Shown in pieces: positions 9,007-17,676 of a DNA stretch of 64,000 nt. Both the position numbers and the translations under genes were made by a program. Where the stretch lies: the NCBI RefSeq assembly GCF_003172895.1, contig NZ_QGKL01000029.1:124001-188000 (forward strand), written 5' to 3'. The stretch is from Leucothrix arctica (GTDB taxonomy: Bacteria; Pseudomonadota; Gammaproteobacteria; Thiotrichales; Thiotrichaceae). The notes below the pieces were generated by a model. That model did no database searches. It saw nothing but the letters and a program-made list of their open reading frames with translations, and was not told the DNA's origin. How positions within the stretch are numbered: position 1 is the first letter of the stretch; every line of letters begins with the position of its first letter.

Positions 9007-9948
9007 ATGGCACAGCACTACGACATTATTGGTGACATTCACGGTTGCAACAATACGCTTATCTCTATGCTAGAAGCGTTAGGTTACGCAAAAAAAAGTG
9101 ATTACTATCAACACCCTAACCGTAAAGTAATTTTCGTTGGTGACTTCATCGACAGAGGTCCACTGCAGTTAGAAACTATACGCACCGTGCGTGCAATGGT
9201 CGCTGCCAATCAAGCACATGCCGTGATGGGCAACCATGAATTCAACGCTATCGCCTACATAACTCCTGACAAAGTCGAAGGTGGTTATTTACGCGCACAT
9301 ACCAGTAGAAACAGGCGTAACCACCGTGCTTTTCTCCAAGCGATGGAGCAACACCCAGAACAGTATGAAGATGTCATCAATTGGTTTAAGACTTTACCGC
9401 TCTGGTTAGACTTAGGTAATTTACGCATTGTTCACGCCTGCTGGGACCAGTTAGGTATTGATCAGATAAGTGAAACCTACTCCGCTGACGGCTTAATGGA
9501 TGAAGCGTTATTCATTGCCAGTAACGACCCTAGCAAGTGGGAATTCCATGTGGTGGAAAACTTACTCAAAGGTAAGACCATTAAGCTGCTAAACAACCAC
9601 ACATTCACAGACCCAAATGGCATTACTCGTGACAACATGAGAATCCGCTGGTGGGATAATAAAGCCACGACCTATAAGTCTGCCTTTATGGGCGCTGCTC
9701 GTGACATTGAACATATCAACGATACCGCGATTGATACCGAGCACCTCATCATTTATGAAGAAGATGAAGTGCCGCTACTGATCGGGCACTACTGGATGCA
9801 AGACGAGCCAGCGCTGCTCGCACCCAATATTGCCTGTGTTGATTACAGTATCGCTAAGCGTAACGGCAAGCTCTGCGCCTATCGCTGGGATGGTGAGTCT
9901 AAGTTAGACTCGGCTAAGTTTATTTGTGTACCACGCCTAGAGTCTTAA
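9007..9948 (+). CDS. Calcineurin-like metallophosphoesterase, PPP/ApaH-like
   Basis: 313 residues. The metal-binding motifs are all present: GDIHG near residue 9, GDFIDRG near 45 and GNHEF near 76, followed by later histidines (IVHACWD and the GHYWMQ segment). This is the di-metal phosphatase fold shared by ApaH and bacterial PrpA-type protein phosphatases. Whether it acts on phosphoproteins, dinucleoside polyphosphates or small molecules cannot be told. The 3' end overlaps the convergent aminopeptidase gene by 12 bases. No partner gene indicates a pathway. Confidence 0.85.
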   Translation: MAQHYDIIGDIHGCNNTLISMLEALGYAKKSDYYQHPNRKVIFVGDFIDRGPLQLETIRTVRAMVAANQAHAVMGNHEFNAIAYITPDKVEGGYLRAHTSRNRRNHRAFLQAMEQHPEQYEDVINWFKTLPLWLDLGNLRIVHACWDQLGIDQISETYSADGLMDEALFIASNDPSKWEFHVVENLLKGKTIKLLNNHTFTDPNGITRDNMRIRWWDNKATTYKSAFMGAARDIEHINDTAIDTEHLIIYEEDEVPLLIGHYWMQDEPALLAPNIACVDYSIAKRNGKLCAYRWDGESKLDSAKFICVPRLES

Positions 9949-11010
9949 CGCTTTAAGTTGCTGAGTACGCGCTTCCTTAGATAGCTTTGACAGCGCCTCT
10001 ACTGCCTCATAAAAACGTAACCAATCACTTCCAGAGCGCTCAAATAGCGTTTCAAATGCTGATACCCAACCATGGTAATCCCCAAACAGCACTAGAGAGG
10101 CATTGTTAAGCGGCTTAGCAATCCAACGGTCATAACCGTCACTGCCACCACCCTGTTGTCTCAATAGCTTATAGTCGGCCCGTAAGGCGTCAAAGCCATC
10201 TTTTTTAACCTTGGCTAACGCATCCTTATCTGTGGTATTTGTGCGTTTATAAGCCTCAGCCAGTAATTGACGGTGCTTAAGAATCAACGTGACGACTGCT
10301 TTATTGCGCTGCTTTGTCTGCTGATACTTTGAGATAAGCGCTTCACTATCTGACGCTTGTGTTTTAGCCCAACTTTCAATGCCCATAAATTCAACCGCTG
10401 TCGCAAACGACTCATTAAACGCAGTATCACCGGCTTGGTAGACTTGCTGATGCGCTAACTCGTGAAAGATTAAACCAGCCAAATCAAGATCAGAACGATT
10501 CAGCATCGAACTAACCACTGGGTCAGAAAACCACCCTAAGGTTGAGTAGGCAGATGCTCCACTTAACACAACATCATGTCCCTTTGACTTGAGTTGGTCG
10601 GCAAAGGCCTGAGCGTCGGCCTTATCAAAGAAGCCTCGATAAGACACACAGCCCGCGACAGGGAAACAGTGCTGCATGGGCTTGGTACTGTAAGCCTCAG
10701 TTACCACAACATTCCAAACCACTGCTGGCCGCTTAAGATCTACGTATTGTCGATAACTGCCGTTATCAGGCAACTTTAACTCACTCACCGCAAACACGCG
10801 TGCCCGCTGGATAATAGCCAAACGACGAGCTAACTCTGGCTTTGTCGTGGGGTCTTCAATAACCGTGGTAATAGGCGTTCGGCCAAGCATGATTTTGCTG
10901 TGCCCGATGGCCGCTTGAGAATAAAACTGCACTGACTCACACGCACTCAGCCCAAGCAAAATCAGCAGCGCCCCACCACCCACTATAAACTTAACCAACC
11001 GTTTACTCAT
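9937..11010 (-). CDS. Lipoprotein zinc aminopeptidase-like protein (PF10023 type)
   Basis: 357 residues. The N-terminus is a lipoprotein signal with LSAC lipobox (Cys near residue 24), so the protein is probably anchored to a cell-envelope membrane. The metallopeptidase motif FHELAHQ (HExxH) is followed by NESFATAVEFMG, where the Glu gives the third zinc ligand. This combination is characteristic of the family annotated as putative aminopeptidase. The ATG is preceded by a TAGGGGAT Shine-Dalgarno. Substrates are not known for the family. It is a stand-alone gene, convergent with the phosphatase gene. Confidence 0.82.
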   Translation of the reverse strand: MSKRLVKFIVGGGALLILLGLSACESVQFYSQAAIGHSKIMLGRTPITTVIEDPTTKPELARRLAIIQRARVFAVSELKLPDNGSYRQYVDLKRPAVVWNVVVTEAYSTKPMQHCFPVAGCVSYRGFFDKADAQAFADQLKSKGHDVVLSGASAYSTLGWFSDPVVSSMLNRSDLDLAGLIFHELAHQQVYQAGDTAFNESFATAVEFMGIESWAKTQASDSEALISKYQQTKQRNKAVVTLILKHRQLLAEAYKRTNTTDKDALAKVKKDGFDALRADYKLLRQQGGGSDGYDRWIAKPLNNASLVLFGDYHGWVSAFETLFERSGSDWLRFYEAVEALSKLSKEARTQQLKALRL

Positions 11011-11131
11011 ATCCCCTAGCCCCTTATGGTTATCGCATCTGACTACGATTCGTTCGCGTAACTGTTAACAACATGAACTAATGATTGTAGTGATGTCTTA
11101 CACATTACAATATTAATAAAGGTGTACAACA

Positions 11132-11788
11132 ATGAAAAGTAAGCTATTACTCGCTGCCAGTCTATTATTTACCGCTAACGTCGCTTTCGCAGAAGGTGAA
11201 CGCGTTAATATTGGGGATTTCTCTAAAGGCTCTATCGCAGGCTGGGAAGTTAAAGAATTCGCTGGCAAAACAAACTATGAAATTAAATACCAAGGCAACC
11301 GCAACGTACTGACTGCAAAGTCAACAAACGGCGCAGCGTCAGCACTTGGTGTACGTAAGAAAATAGACCTCACTAAGACACCATTTCTCAACTGGAGCTG
11401 GCGAGTTGACACCCCATTACCACCACTAAAAGAAGCAACTAAAGCCGGTGATGATTATGCGGCACGCGTCTACGTAATTATTGATGGTGGCTTGTTTGTA
11501 TGGAAAACACGCGCACTCAATTATGTATGGTCAAGTAAGCCAGACAGCCGTGGCCAAAAGTGGAACAACCCTTTCCTACCTCGTAACGCACGCATGTTAT
11601 CTGTTCGTGACAGCCGTAACGGCCCAGGACAATGGTTAACTGAAAAGCAAGACGTCGCTGCTGACTTCCAGAAGTTATATGGCTTTACACCGCGCTCTAT
11701 CGACGGTGTAGCGATTATGACCGATGCTGACAACAGTAAAGGCATTGCTGCTGCCTCATATGGCGACATATATTTTACCGCAAAATAA
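11132..11788 (+). CDS. DUF3047 family exported protein
   Basis: 218 residues with a signal peptide (MKSKLLLAASLLFTANVAFAE). The core has FLNWSWRVD, YAARVYVIIDG, LNYVWSS and the late GVAIMTDADNSKG and ASYGDIYF segments, which match DUF3047 proteins. The predicted fold is a beta sandwich like carbohydrate-binding jelly rolls, so a role in the periplasm binding sugars or envelope polymer is possible but unproven. It is followed by a strong hairpin and precedes a sugar transferase gene by about 250 bases; no operon link is evident. Confidence 0.8.
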   Translation: MKSKLLLAASLLFTANVAFAEGERVNIGDFSKGSIAGWEVKEFAGKTNYEIKYQGNRNVLTAKSTNGAASALGVRKKIDLTKTPFLNWSWRVDTPLPPLKEATKAGDDYAARVYVIIDGGLFVWKTRALNYVWSSKPDSRGQKWNNPFLPRNARMLSVRDSRNGPGQWLTEKQDVAADFQKLYGFTPRSIDGVAIMTDADNSKGIAAASYGDIYFTAK

Positions 11789-11801
11789 TCATATTCAGAC
11801 A

Positions 11802-11841
11802 CGGTATTAGGCTAGATAAACTGGCCTAATACCGCTCATCT
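11802..11841 (+). terminator. Intrinsic terminator after the DUF3047 gene
   Basis: CGGTATTAGGC (11802-11812) pairs with GCCTAATACCG (11824-11834), an 11-base-pair stem, followed by a T-rich stretch with TTTT. It begins 14 bases past the stop codon. Confidence 0.75.
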
Positions 11842-12038
11842 TTTATTCAGTTAGAATTAACCACTTATCCCATTTCGGGGTGCGCTCCCATCCCCCTTGG
11901 CTTATATTTAACTCACAGCAGTGCAACTAATGAAGCTTAATCCCCCCAGATGGCTTCAAACGTCAACATAAGACGTCCTAATAATTAAAATAATGCATTG
12001 GAAACAACCTACGGGTTGAATCCTAAGGAGCAACAAAT
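11842..12038 (+). other. Upstream region of the sugar transferase gene
   Basis: About 200 bases without a coding frame. It has a C-rich segment near 11888-11900 and an AAGGAG ribosome-binding site just before 12039. No recognised riboswitch or JUMPstart-like element was seen. Confidence 0.4.
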
Positions 12039-12689
12039 ATGAGTGTTACTACAACAGATTTAAACAATTACACTTTAAACGATATAGATTCACGTCTACC
12101 AAGCAACTACTTAAGCACCAAACGTGCCTTAGACATTATTGCGATCACCACAGTACTGCCATTCATTGCTGTTATTATGGTACTTACGGCTATCGCAATT
12201 AAGCTAGAGTCTTCAGGCAACGTCTTTTTCTGGCAGAAACGTGTTGGAATGAACGGTAAGGTATTTAATATGCTGAAGTTTCGCAGTATGACTTCAGACT
12301 CTGAAAAGCACGGTTCTCAGTTCGCTCAAAGCGATGATATGCGAGTAACTCGTGTCGGGAAATTTATTCGTAAGTTTCGCGTTGATGAGCTTCCACAAAT
12401 GTGGAATGTAGTTAAAGGAGATATGAGTATTATCGGTCCACGTCCTGAGCAAGAAAGTTTTGTTAACGAATTCAATCAAACGATTCCTAACTACTCTCTT
12501 CGTCACATCGTTCGTCCTGGAATCACTGGTCTTGCGCAAACTGAGCAAGGTTATGTTGCAGATGCAAACGGTACAGTGACTAAGCTTAGATATGACCTAT
12601 ACTACATCCGTAATCTGTCATTTATGACTGATTTTCAGATCACTTTAAAAACGATCTACACTATTCTTACTGGTTTTGGCGCACGCTAA
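12039..12689 (+). CDS. Polyprenyl-phosphate sugar-phosphate transferase (bacterial sugar transferase family)
   Basis: 216 residues. One hydrophobic hairpin near residues 30-55 anchors it in the inner membrane. Family motifs follow: FWQKRVGMNGKVF, LKFRSM, FRVDELPQMWNV, GDMSIIGPRPE, and VRPGITGLAQ. These define the short monotopic phosphoglycosyl transferases that start exopolysaccharide, O-antigen or glycan assembly by moving a sugar-1-phosphate to undecaprenyl phosphate. The donor sugar is unknown. It has an AAGGAG ribosome-binding site and its own terminator, and no polysaccharide cluster surrounds it, which is unusual for an initiating enzyme. Confidence 0.9.
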   Translation: MSVTTTDLNNYTLNDIDSRLPSNYLSTKRALDIIAITTVLPFIAVIMVLTAIAIKLESSGNVFFWQKRVGMNGKVFNMLKFRSMTSDSEKHGSQFAQSDDMRVTRVGKFIRKFRVDELPQMWNVVKGDMSIIGPRPEQESFVNEFNQTIPNYSLRHIVRPGITGLAQTEQGYVADANGTVTKLRYDLYYIRNLSFMTDFQITLKTIYTILTGFGAR

Positions 12690-12752
12690 AATTGTTTGAA
12701 TATAACCCTTCGTTAGGTCAAGGATGACTTAGCAAAGGTACCTACCCTCCCC

Positions 12753-12773
12753 AGCGACTTAGTCGCTTTTTTT
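12753..12773 (+). terminator. Intrinsic terminator after the sugar transferase gene
   Basis: AGCGAC, loop TTA, GTCGCT, then seven T residues: a short but canonical rho-independent terminator about 64 bases past the stop. Confidence 0.85.
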
Positions 12774-12918
12774 GTACCCGTAATTTGTACCCCTTTGATA
12801 ATTAAGTACTACCTTCATATTTAATTATTTCGGTGTATAGTAATCACCTACATTTTTGCCAAACTTCTATCAGTGGAGTTTCATCAATGTTCAGTTACCC
12901 CAACATAAGGAAATAATA

Positions 12919-13689
12919 ATGAAAACTAAACAAGAAATAGTTTCAAACTGGCTCCCTCGCTACACAGGCGTCTCTGTAGACGCTATCGGTTCGTATATTT
13001 TGTTAGTCAACTTTAGTAGCTACGTTAAGTTGTTTGCTGAGTGGAATGATGTGCCGGTCGATGGTCAAGATCGTAACATGATTAGCGCAACGGCTAATGA
13101 CATCACCATTATCAACTTCGGTATGGGTAGCGCAAACGCTGCTACCATCATGGATTTGCTAACGGCGGTTAAACCGAAAGCTGTCCTATTCTTAGGAAAG
13201 TGCGGCGGTCTAAAACAAAAAAATGAATTGGGTGATTTGATTCTCCCGATTGCAGCAGTACGAGGCGAAGGTACGTCAAACGACTATATGCACCGAGATG
13301 TACCTGCATTGCCTGCCTTTAGCCTGCAAAAAGCAGTGTCTACCACCATACGTAATCATAATTGTGACTATTGGACAGGGACGGTTTACACTACAAACCG
13401 CCGAGTTTGGGAGCATGATGAAGATTTTAAAGAGCACCTTCGTCAACTGCGCTGCATGGCTGTCGACATGGAAACAGCAACATTATTTGTTGCAGGCTTC
13501 CATAACGAAATACCTTCTGGTGCGTTGCTACTAGTTTCTGACCAGCCGATGATTCCTGATGGTGTTAAGACAGAAGCTAGCGACCAAGTTATTACAGAGA
13601 ACTTTGCAAACCGTCACTTGCAGATAGGTATCGACTCACTAAACGAGTTGAAAAATGCAGGCGCTACGGTTAAACATCTTCGTTTTTAA
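12919..13689 (+). CDS. amn: AMP nucleosidase, short form
   Basis: 256 residues from the ATG at 12919, selected for its AAGGA ribosome-binding site; the in-frame ATG at 12856 would add 21 unrelated residues. It opens with IVSNWLPRYTG and has INFGMGSANAATIMDL, LFLGKCGGL and AVDMETATLFVAGF, the nucleoside-phosphorylase-fold motifs in the arrangement seen in the short AMP nucleosidases (about 258 residues, common in Bacteroidetes). It hydrolyses AMP to adenine and ribose 5-phosphate, helping set the adenylate pool. It lacks the extra N-terminal domain of E. coli Amn. The next gene starts about 40 bases downstream on the same strand. Confidence 0.85.
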   Translation: MKTKQEIVSNWLPRYTGVSVDAIGSYILLVNFSSYVKLFAEWNDVPVDGQDRNMISATANDITIINFGMGSANAATIMDLLTAVKPKAVLFLGKCGGLKQKNELGDLILPIAAVRGEGTSNDYMHRDVPALPAFSLQKAVSTTIRNHNCDYWTGTVYTTNRRVWEHDEDFKEHLRQLRCMAVDMETATLFVAGFHNEIPSGALLLVSDQPMIPDGVKTEASDQVITENFANRHLQIGIDSLNELKNAGATVKHLRF

Positions 13690-13729
13690 TAGCGACCTTT
13701 TCAAACCTAATCATTAGTACTTATTGTTC

Positions 13730-14395
13730 ATGAGCGCAGATTCTAGAGAGATTTATAGTAACCAGACGGGTATTCACGACAATCTTCAAAAGGTTGTTTT
13801 GAGGCACTTACAGTCTCCCTTTTTGAAGCCTCCTGCTCAACATACGATTGATGCGTTTGAAGCAGTTACTCGTACCATTGCAACAGAGTCCAAGCCGTTA
13901 ATTATGGACTCTTGCTGTGGCACGGGCACTAGTAGCCGTTTGATTGCAGAGGAAAATCCTCATGCTTGGGTGATTGGTTTAGACCGCTCCTCAAAACGCT
14001 TAGGTAAAGAGTACGAAGATAAGCTGCCTGATAATCTGATCATGGCGCAAGCCGATTGTGTCGACTTTTGGAAACTCGCAAAAGAAGCCAATTGGACACT
14101 CGAAAAACACTTCCTGCTCTACCCTAACCCTTACCCAAAGTCAGTACAGCTTAAGTATCGCTGGCATGCGCACCCTGCGTTTACAGACTTGTTGGCACTA
14201 GGTGGTTTATTGGAAGTGCGAAGCAATTGGAAAATATATATCGAAGAGTTTTGTGAGGCGCTTAAACTGGCAGCGCAGGACTCAGAGGGGTGTGAGTTGT
14301 ATGACCCCGCCGGACAATACACTACGCTGTTTGAGCGCAAGTACTGCCAAAGCGGGCAACCAGTTTATCGCTGTTTAAGCACTGTCAGCCGTTGA
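13730..14395 (+). CDS. TrmB-like SAM-dependent methyltransferase (paralogue)
   Basis: About 221 residues from the ATG at 13730 (a TTG two codons earlier is possible). It has a Rossmann SAM-binding motif near [11 protein letters not shown], an acidic strand end at VIGLDRS, and [10 protein letters not shown] where TrmB has its PDPWxK motif. This resembles tRNA (guanine-N7) methyltransferase, but the true TrmB is at 51863-52549, and the RHxKRR block of TrmB is absent here. The substrate is therefore uncertain; a different RNA or small molecule is likely. Same strand as amn with a short gap, so possibly co-transcribed. The 3' end overlaps convergent cobT by 21 bases. Confidence 0.7.
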   Translation: MSADSREIYSNQTGIHDNLQKVVLRHLQSPFLKPPAQHTIDAFEAVTRTIATESKPLIMDSCCGTGTSSRLIAEENPHAWVIGLDRSSKRLGKEYEDKLPDNLIMAQADCVDFWKLAKEANWTLEKHFLLYPNPYPKSVQLKYRWHAHPAFTDLLALGGLLEVRSNWKIYIEEFCEALKLAAQDSEGCELYDPAGQYTTLFERKYCQSGQPVYRCLSTVSR

Positions 14396-15391
14396 AACAC
14401 CTGCTGACTCAAAGCTTGCCATATCACTTAAAAATGCAACTGCACTCTTAATCAACGGGTAAGCAACGGCACAACCTGTGCCTTCACCAAGGCGTAAACC
14501 AAGATCAAGCAGTGGCTCTGCATCTAACGTGTCTAACATCAAACGATGCCCAGACTCTCCAGACGTGTGGCAGAAAATAGCGTTGTCTTTCAGCGCTGGC
14601 TCAATAGCCGCAGCAACCATGTATGCAGCTGTTGCGATAAAGCCATCAACCAGTACAACCATACCCTGCTTCTGAGCTTCTAACATACCGCCACAGATTT
14701 GCGCGACTTCAAAACCACCGTAAGTTTGCAAGACCATACGCGGGTCAGAAATGTCACCGTGTCGCTCTTTAGCTTCAGCGAGTAGCTCAAACTTGCGATG
14801 CATCCCCTCATCATCCAAACCTGTACCACGACCGATACAGCGCTCTAACGGAAGACCACAAAGCGCGCTCATGATCAAGCTAGCCGAGGCTGTGTTACCA
14901 ATCCCCATCTCACCAAAACCGATAATATTACAACCGTTTTTAGCAACATCAGCAACAATAGCAGCCGACTTGTCAAAACACGCCTGTAACTGCTCAGCCG
15001 TCATCGCTTGCTCAGTAATGTAACTCGCGGTGCCATATGCAATCTTGGCATCGATAAGGTGTGGCGCGTCGGCAAAATCGAAATTAACACCCGCATCAAC
15101 CACTTTTAAAGCGATATCATTTTGCTGACAAAAAGCATTAATCGCTGCGCCACCATTCAAGAAGTTCATCACCATTTGGAAAGTCACTTCTTGCGGGTAA
15201 GCACTCACGCCGGCCTTTGCTGCGCCATGGTCACCAGCGAACGTTAAAATCGTTGGATTACTTAACGTAGGCGTCAGACTCTGTTGAATCTTAGCGACTT
15301 GAAATGCGACTTTCTCAAGCGTACCTAGAGAACCCACTGGCTTAGTTTTGCCGTCGATCGCTTGCTGTATTTGCTGGTCAAAAGTGCTCAT
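14375..15391 (-). CDS. cobT: Nicotinate-nucleotide--dimethylbenzimidazole phosphoribosyltransferase
   Basis: 338 residues, close to the usual CobT length. Typical blocks: [10 protein letters not shown] at the N-terminus, [39 protein letters not shown], and [14 protein letters not shown] carrying the catalytic glutamate. It makes alpha-ribazole phosphate, activating the lower base during cobalamin assembly or remodelling in the cytosol. No other cobalamin gene is in the window, so it may serve salvage. It follows the ferredoxin gene by only nine bases and shares its transcript. No cobalamin riboswitch was recognised upstream of the pair. Confidence 0.95.
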   Translation of the reverse strand: MSTFDQQIQQAIDGKTKPVGSLGTLEKVAFQVAKIQQSLTPTLSNPTILTFAGDHGAAKAGVSAYPQEVTFQMVMNFLNGGAAINAFCQQNDIALKVVDAGVNFDFADAPHLIDAKIAYGTASYITEQAMTAEQLQACFDKSAAIVADVAKNGCNIIGFGEMGIGNTASASLIMSALCGLPLERCIGRGTGLDDEGMHRKFELLAEAKERHGDISDPRMVLQTYGGFEVAQICGGMLEAQKQGMVVLVDGFIATAAYMVAAAIEPALKDNAIFCHTSGESGHRLMLDTLDAEPLLDLGLRLGEGTGCAVAYPLIKSAVAFLSDMASFESAGVSTADSA

Positions 15392-15400
15392 ATTAGCCTT

Positions 15401-15721
15401 TTAGAATTGTGATTCAGGTAGGTGAACTTTTAGGCCTTCCATTTCAGTAGTAATCGTAACCTGACAGCTTAAACGACTGTTCTCTTTCGGGTTACTCACG
15501 ACTTCCAGCATCTCTTGTTCCATCTCAGTTGGTGCTGAAACTTTGCTAACCCATGCATCATCAATATAGACATGACACGTTGCGCAACTCATTGCTCCGC
15601 CACACTCTGCCAAAATACCGTCAATACCATTATTAACCGCGCCATCCATCACGCTGCTGCCAACGGGAACATCTGCTTCGTGCTGTGAACCGTCAAATGC
15701 TACATAAAAAACTAAAGCCAC
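15401..15721 (-). CDS. [2Fe-2S] ferredoxin, adrenodoxin/putidaredoxin type
   Basis: 106 residues. Cysteines in CGGAMSCATCHVY (C-x5-C-x2-C) plus a fourth in RLSCQVT give the vertebrate-type/bacterial P450-type [2Fe-2S] site. Length matches the family. The start is GTG at 15721 with a strong AAGGAGG Shine-Dalgarno at eight bases. It is the first gene of a two-gene unit with cobT. Such ferredoxins feed electrons to monooxygenases or to Fe-S assembly; its partner is not visible here. Confidence 0.9.
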   Translation of the reverse strand: MALVFYVAFDGSQHEADVPVGSSVMDGAVNNGIDGILAECGGAMSCATCHVYIDDAWVSKVSAPTEMEQEMLEVVSNPKENSRLSCQVTITTEMEGLKVHLPESQF

Positions 15722-15758
15722 TGTCAGCCTCCTTATTATATTGAGTTAATTGCGACGT

Positions 15759-15788
15759 ATTATACCAAGCTTTTTGCACGTTAAACAA
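15759..15788 (-). promoter_or_regulatory. Candidate sigma-70 promoter for ferredoxin-cobT
   Basis: On the minus strand a perfect TATAAT (15759-15764) lies 18 bases downstream of TTGTTT (15783-15788), about 40 bases before the GTG start. The -35 is weak; the -10 is ideal. Confidence 0.5.
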
Positions 15789-15967
15789 AAGGCTCGAATT
15801 AAAAAGGACTTGCCTCAAAAGTAAGCGGCCATAACGACTAAGAATGTGAACATAAAAGTGGTAAATATCGGTTGCACTGATAGCCACTCAGGCAGAATAT
15901 AGCGGCTAACGACTGACCGAATTACACAGCCATAGCTGTACTAACTGCATTTTGTAGCGAGAACCAC

Positions 15968-17206
15968 ATGAATACCCTACTACTCATTTTGATTGGCTTA
16001 GGCTTCCTCAGCATTGTTATCGAAGATCTTACTCATATAAACAAAGCTAAAACCACCCTGTTTTTTGGTAGCCTCGTTTGGCTGCTGTACTTCATTGGTC
16101 AGTCACCGCACACAGAAGAAGTGCATCTCGCGCTCAATGAAAACCTATTGGAAATTGCCACCTTATGGCTATTCCTATTATCTGCCATGACCTTTGTTGC
16201 CTACCTCAACAACCGCAACCTTATCTCCGGCATCGTCCTCAGACTGCTGCCCCAAAAACTGAGCAAACGCACCTTACTATTTATGACAGCCCACTTTGCG
16301 TTTGTGTTCTCATCGTTGGCCGATAACGTCACGAGTACTTTGGTGTGCATGAGTTTGTTGTTGCCACTCAACTTATCGAAGAGTGACTTCCTCCGCTTTG
16401 CTGCGGTGACAGTGTTTGGCGTTAACTCTGGTGGCGTCTCGCTAATCACGGGTGATGTGACGACGCTCATGGTGTTCATGGCAGACAAAGTGACTATCCC
16501 TAACTTGCTACTACTTATCGTACCCGCTTACTTTGGCTTAATAGCCTTAACGCTAGTGTTAGGTTTAAAGCTGGAAGGCGATGTCATCGTTGAACATGAA
16601 AAGAAGAAAATCCCGGGAATAGATCTAATCGCTGGCGGACAGTTTCTCCTAACCATCGTCGCTATTCTTGCCCTAAATATTATGTATGACGTGCCGCCTG
16701 TACTGACATTTTTAGTGTCTTTAGGGCTGCTATTCTTAATCATGCAGTTCCTCAACGGCGATGAAGACATGATGCGCAATGTTCGCATGATCGAGTTCGA
16801 TGCGCTGCTATTCTTCCTAGGTGTATTGCTGATGGTCGGCATGCTGAAGCAGCTTGGCACACTGAGTAACTTAAGTGATTTGTACACGATCATGCCTACT
16901 CCCATCGCAAATTACGTACTAGGCTTACTCTCGTCATTAGTGGATAACGTGCCACTAACAGCGGCCGTCTTACACTCTGAAGTGAGCATGGATGACGGTA
17001 ACTGGTTGAGTCTTGTGTATGCAGTTGGTGTAGGTGGTTCGCTACTGATCATTGGCTCTGCAGCAGGTATCATTGCGATGAGTAAGGCAGGACATGAGTT
17101 GCTAAGCTTCATGAGTTACGCACGTTTTTCAGGTCACTTGCTATTGGCGTATACCATTGGGTTTGCAGCCAGCTGGGGAGTCGGCCACATGTTAGCCTTG
17201 GCTTAG
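15968..17206 (+). CDS. nhaD: NhaD-type sodium/proton antiporter
   Basis: 412 residues with about 12 membrane segments. Landmarks are the SSLADNVTSTLV segment containing an intramembrane Asp-Asn pair, GVNSGGVSLITGDVTTLM, and LSSLVDNVPLTAAV near the C-terminus, the repeated ion-transporter signature of the NhaD family. It exports sodium in exchange for protons at the inner membrane, consistent with a saline habitat. Length is slightly shorter than the roughly 470 residues of Vibrio NhaD. It is separated from the divergent ferredoxin gene by about 246 bases. Confidence 0.9.
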   Translation: MNTLLLILIGLGFLSIVIEDLTHINKAKTTLFFGSLVWLLYFIGQSPHTEEVHLALNENLLEIATLWLFLLSAMTFVAYLNNRNLISGIVLRLLPQKLSKRTLLFMTAHFAFVFSSLADNVTSTLVCMSLLLPLNLSKSDFLRFAAVTVFGVNSGGVSLITGDVTTLMVFMADKVTIPNLLLLIVPAYFGLIALTLVLGLKLEGDVIVEHEKKKIPGIDLIAGGQFLLTIVAILALNIMYDVPPVLTFLVSLGLLFLIMQFLNGDEDMMRNVRMIEFDALLFFLGVLLMVGMLKQLGTLSNLSDLYTIMPTPIANYVLGLLSSLVDNVPLTAAVLHSEVSMDDGNWLSLVYAVGVGGSLLIIGSAAGIIAMSKAGHELLSFMSYARFSGHLLLAYTIGFAASWGVGHMLALA

Positions 17207-17224
17207 TAACACACAAGCAAGCTT

Positions 17225-17251
17225 GTTACCGCATGTATATCGTGCGGTAAC
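17225..17251. terminator. Hairpin between nhaD and the DUF1294 gene
   Basis: GTTACCGCA and TGCGGTAAC form a perfect nine-base-pair stem with a nine-base loop, starting 18 bases past the nhaD stop. There is no T-run, so it may be a weak terminator or an RNA-stabilising element. Confidence 0.5.
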
Positions 17252-17283
17252 ACTCCTTCTACACAACACAAAGGATCAAACGA

Positions 17284-17661
17284 ATGCGAACTTTCTCAAT
17301 ATCGCTAAGCTTGTTATTTCTACTGGCTTTGGGACTTTTAACGTTATTTGGAAAGCTGCCAACCATTGCGCTTGCAGCCTATCTCGTGCTCAGTTTGATA
17401 ACCTTTGTCATGTACTGGAAAGACAAAAACGCCGCTCGAAAAAACGAGCGACGTACACCTGAAAACACACTGCATTTACTGGCGTTATTTGGTGGCTGGC
17501 CGGGTGCGTTAATTGGTCAACAAAGGCTGCGTCATAAGACCCAAAAAGTATCTTTTAGAGTGGTGCTTTGGTTAACTGTTATTGGCAACCTAGCCATGCT
17601 AACTGGCTTCCTTTACGCAATAGACTCACTGTCTTTCTTAGAAAAGTTAGCCGTACAATAA
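17284..17661 (+). CDS. DUF1294 family inner-membrane protein
   Basis: 125 residues with four hydrophobic segments. The conserved DUF1294 signature is intact: YWKDKNAARKNERRTPE, then LLALFGGWPGALIGQ and RHKTQKVSFR. These are integral membrane proteins of unknown role, in some genomes fused to a cold-shock domain, which is absent here. It follows nhaD on the same strand, separated by a hairpin. Confidence 0.85.
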   Translation: MRTFSISLSLLFLLALGLLTLFGKLPTIALAAYLVLSLITFVMYWKDKNAARKNERRTPENTLHLLALFGGWPGALIGQQRLRHKTQKVSFRVVLWLTVIGNLAMLTGFLYAIDSLSFLEKLAVQ

Positions 17662-17676
17662 CGTTAGCTTGAAGCC

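Noticed and set aside
11842-12038. Possible c-di-GMP riboswitch or JUMPstart before the sugar transferase gene
   Set aside because: The C-rich stretch does not match the conserved core of either.
15722-15967. Possible cobalamin riboswitch in front of ferredoxin-cobT
   Set aside because: The B12-box and other conserved segments are not found on the minus strand, and a plain sigma-70 -10 box fits the gap better.
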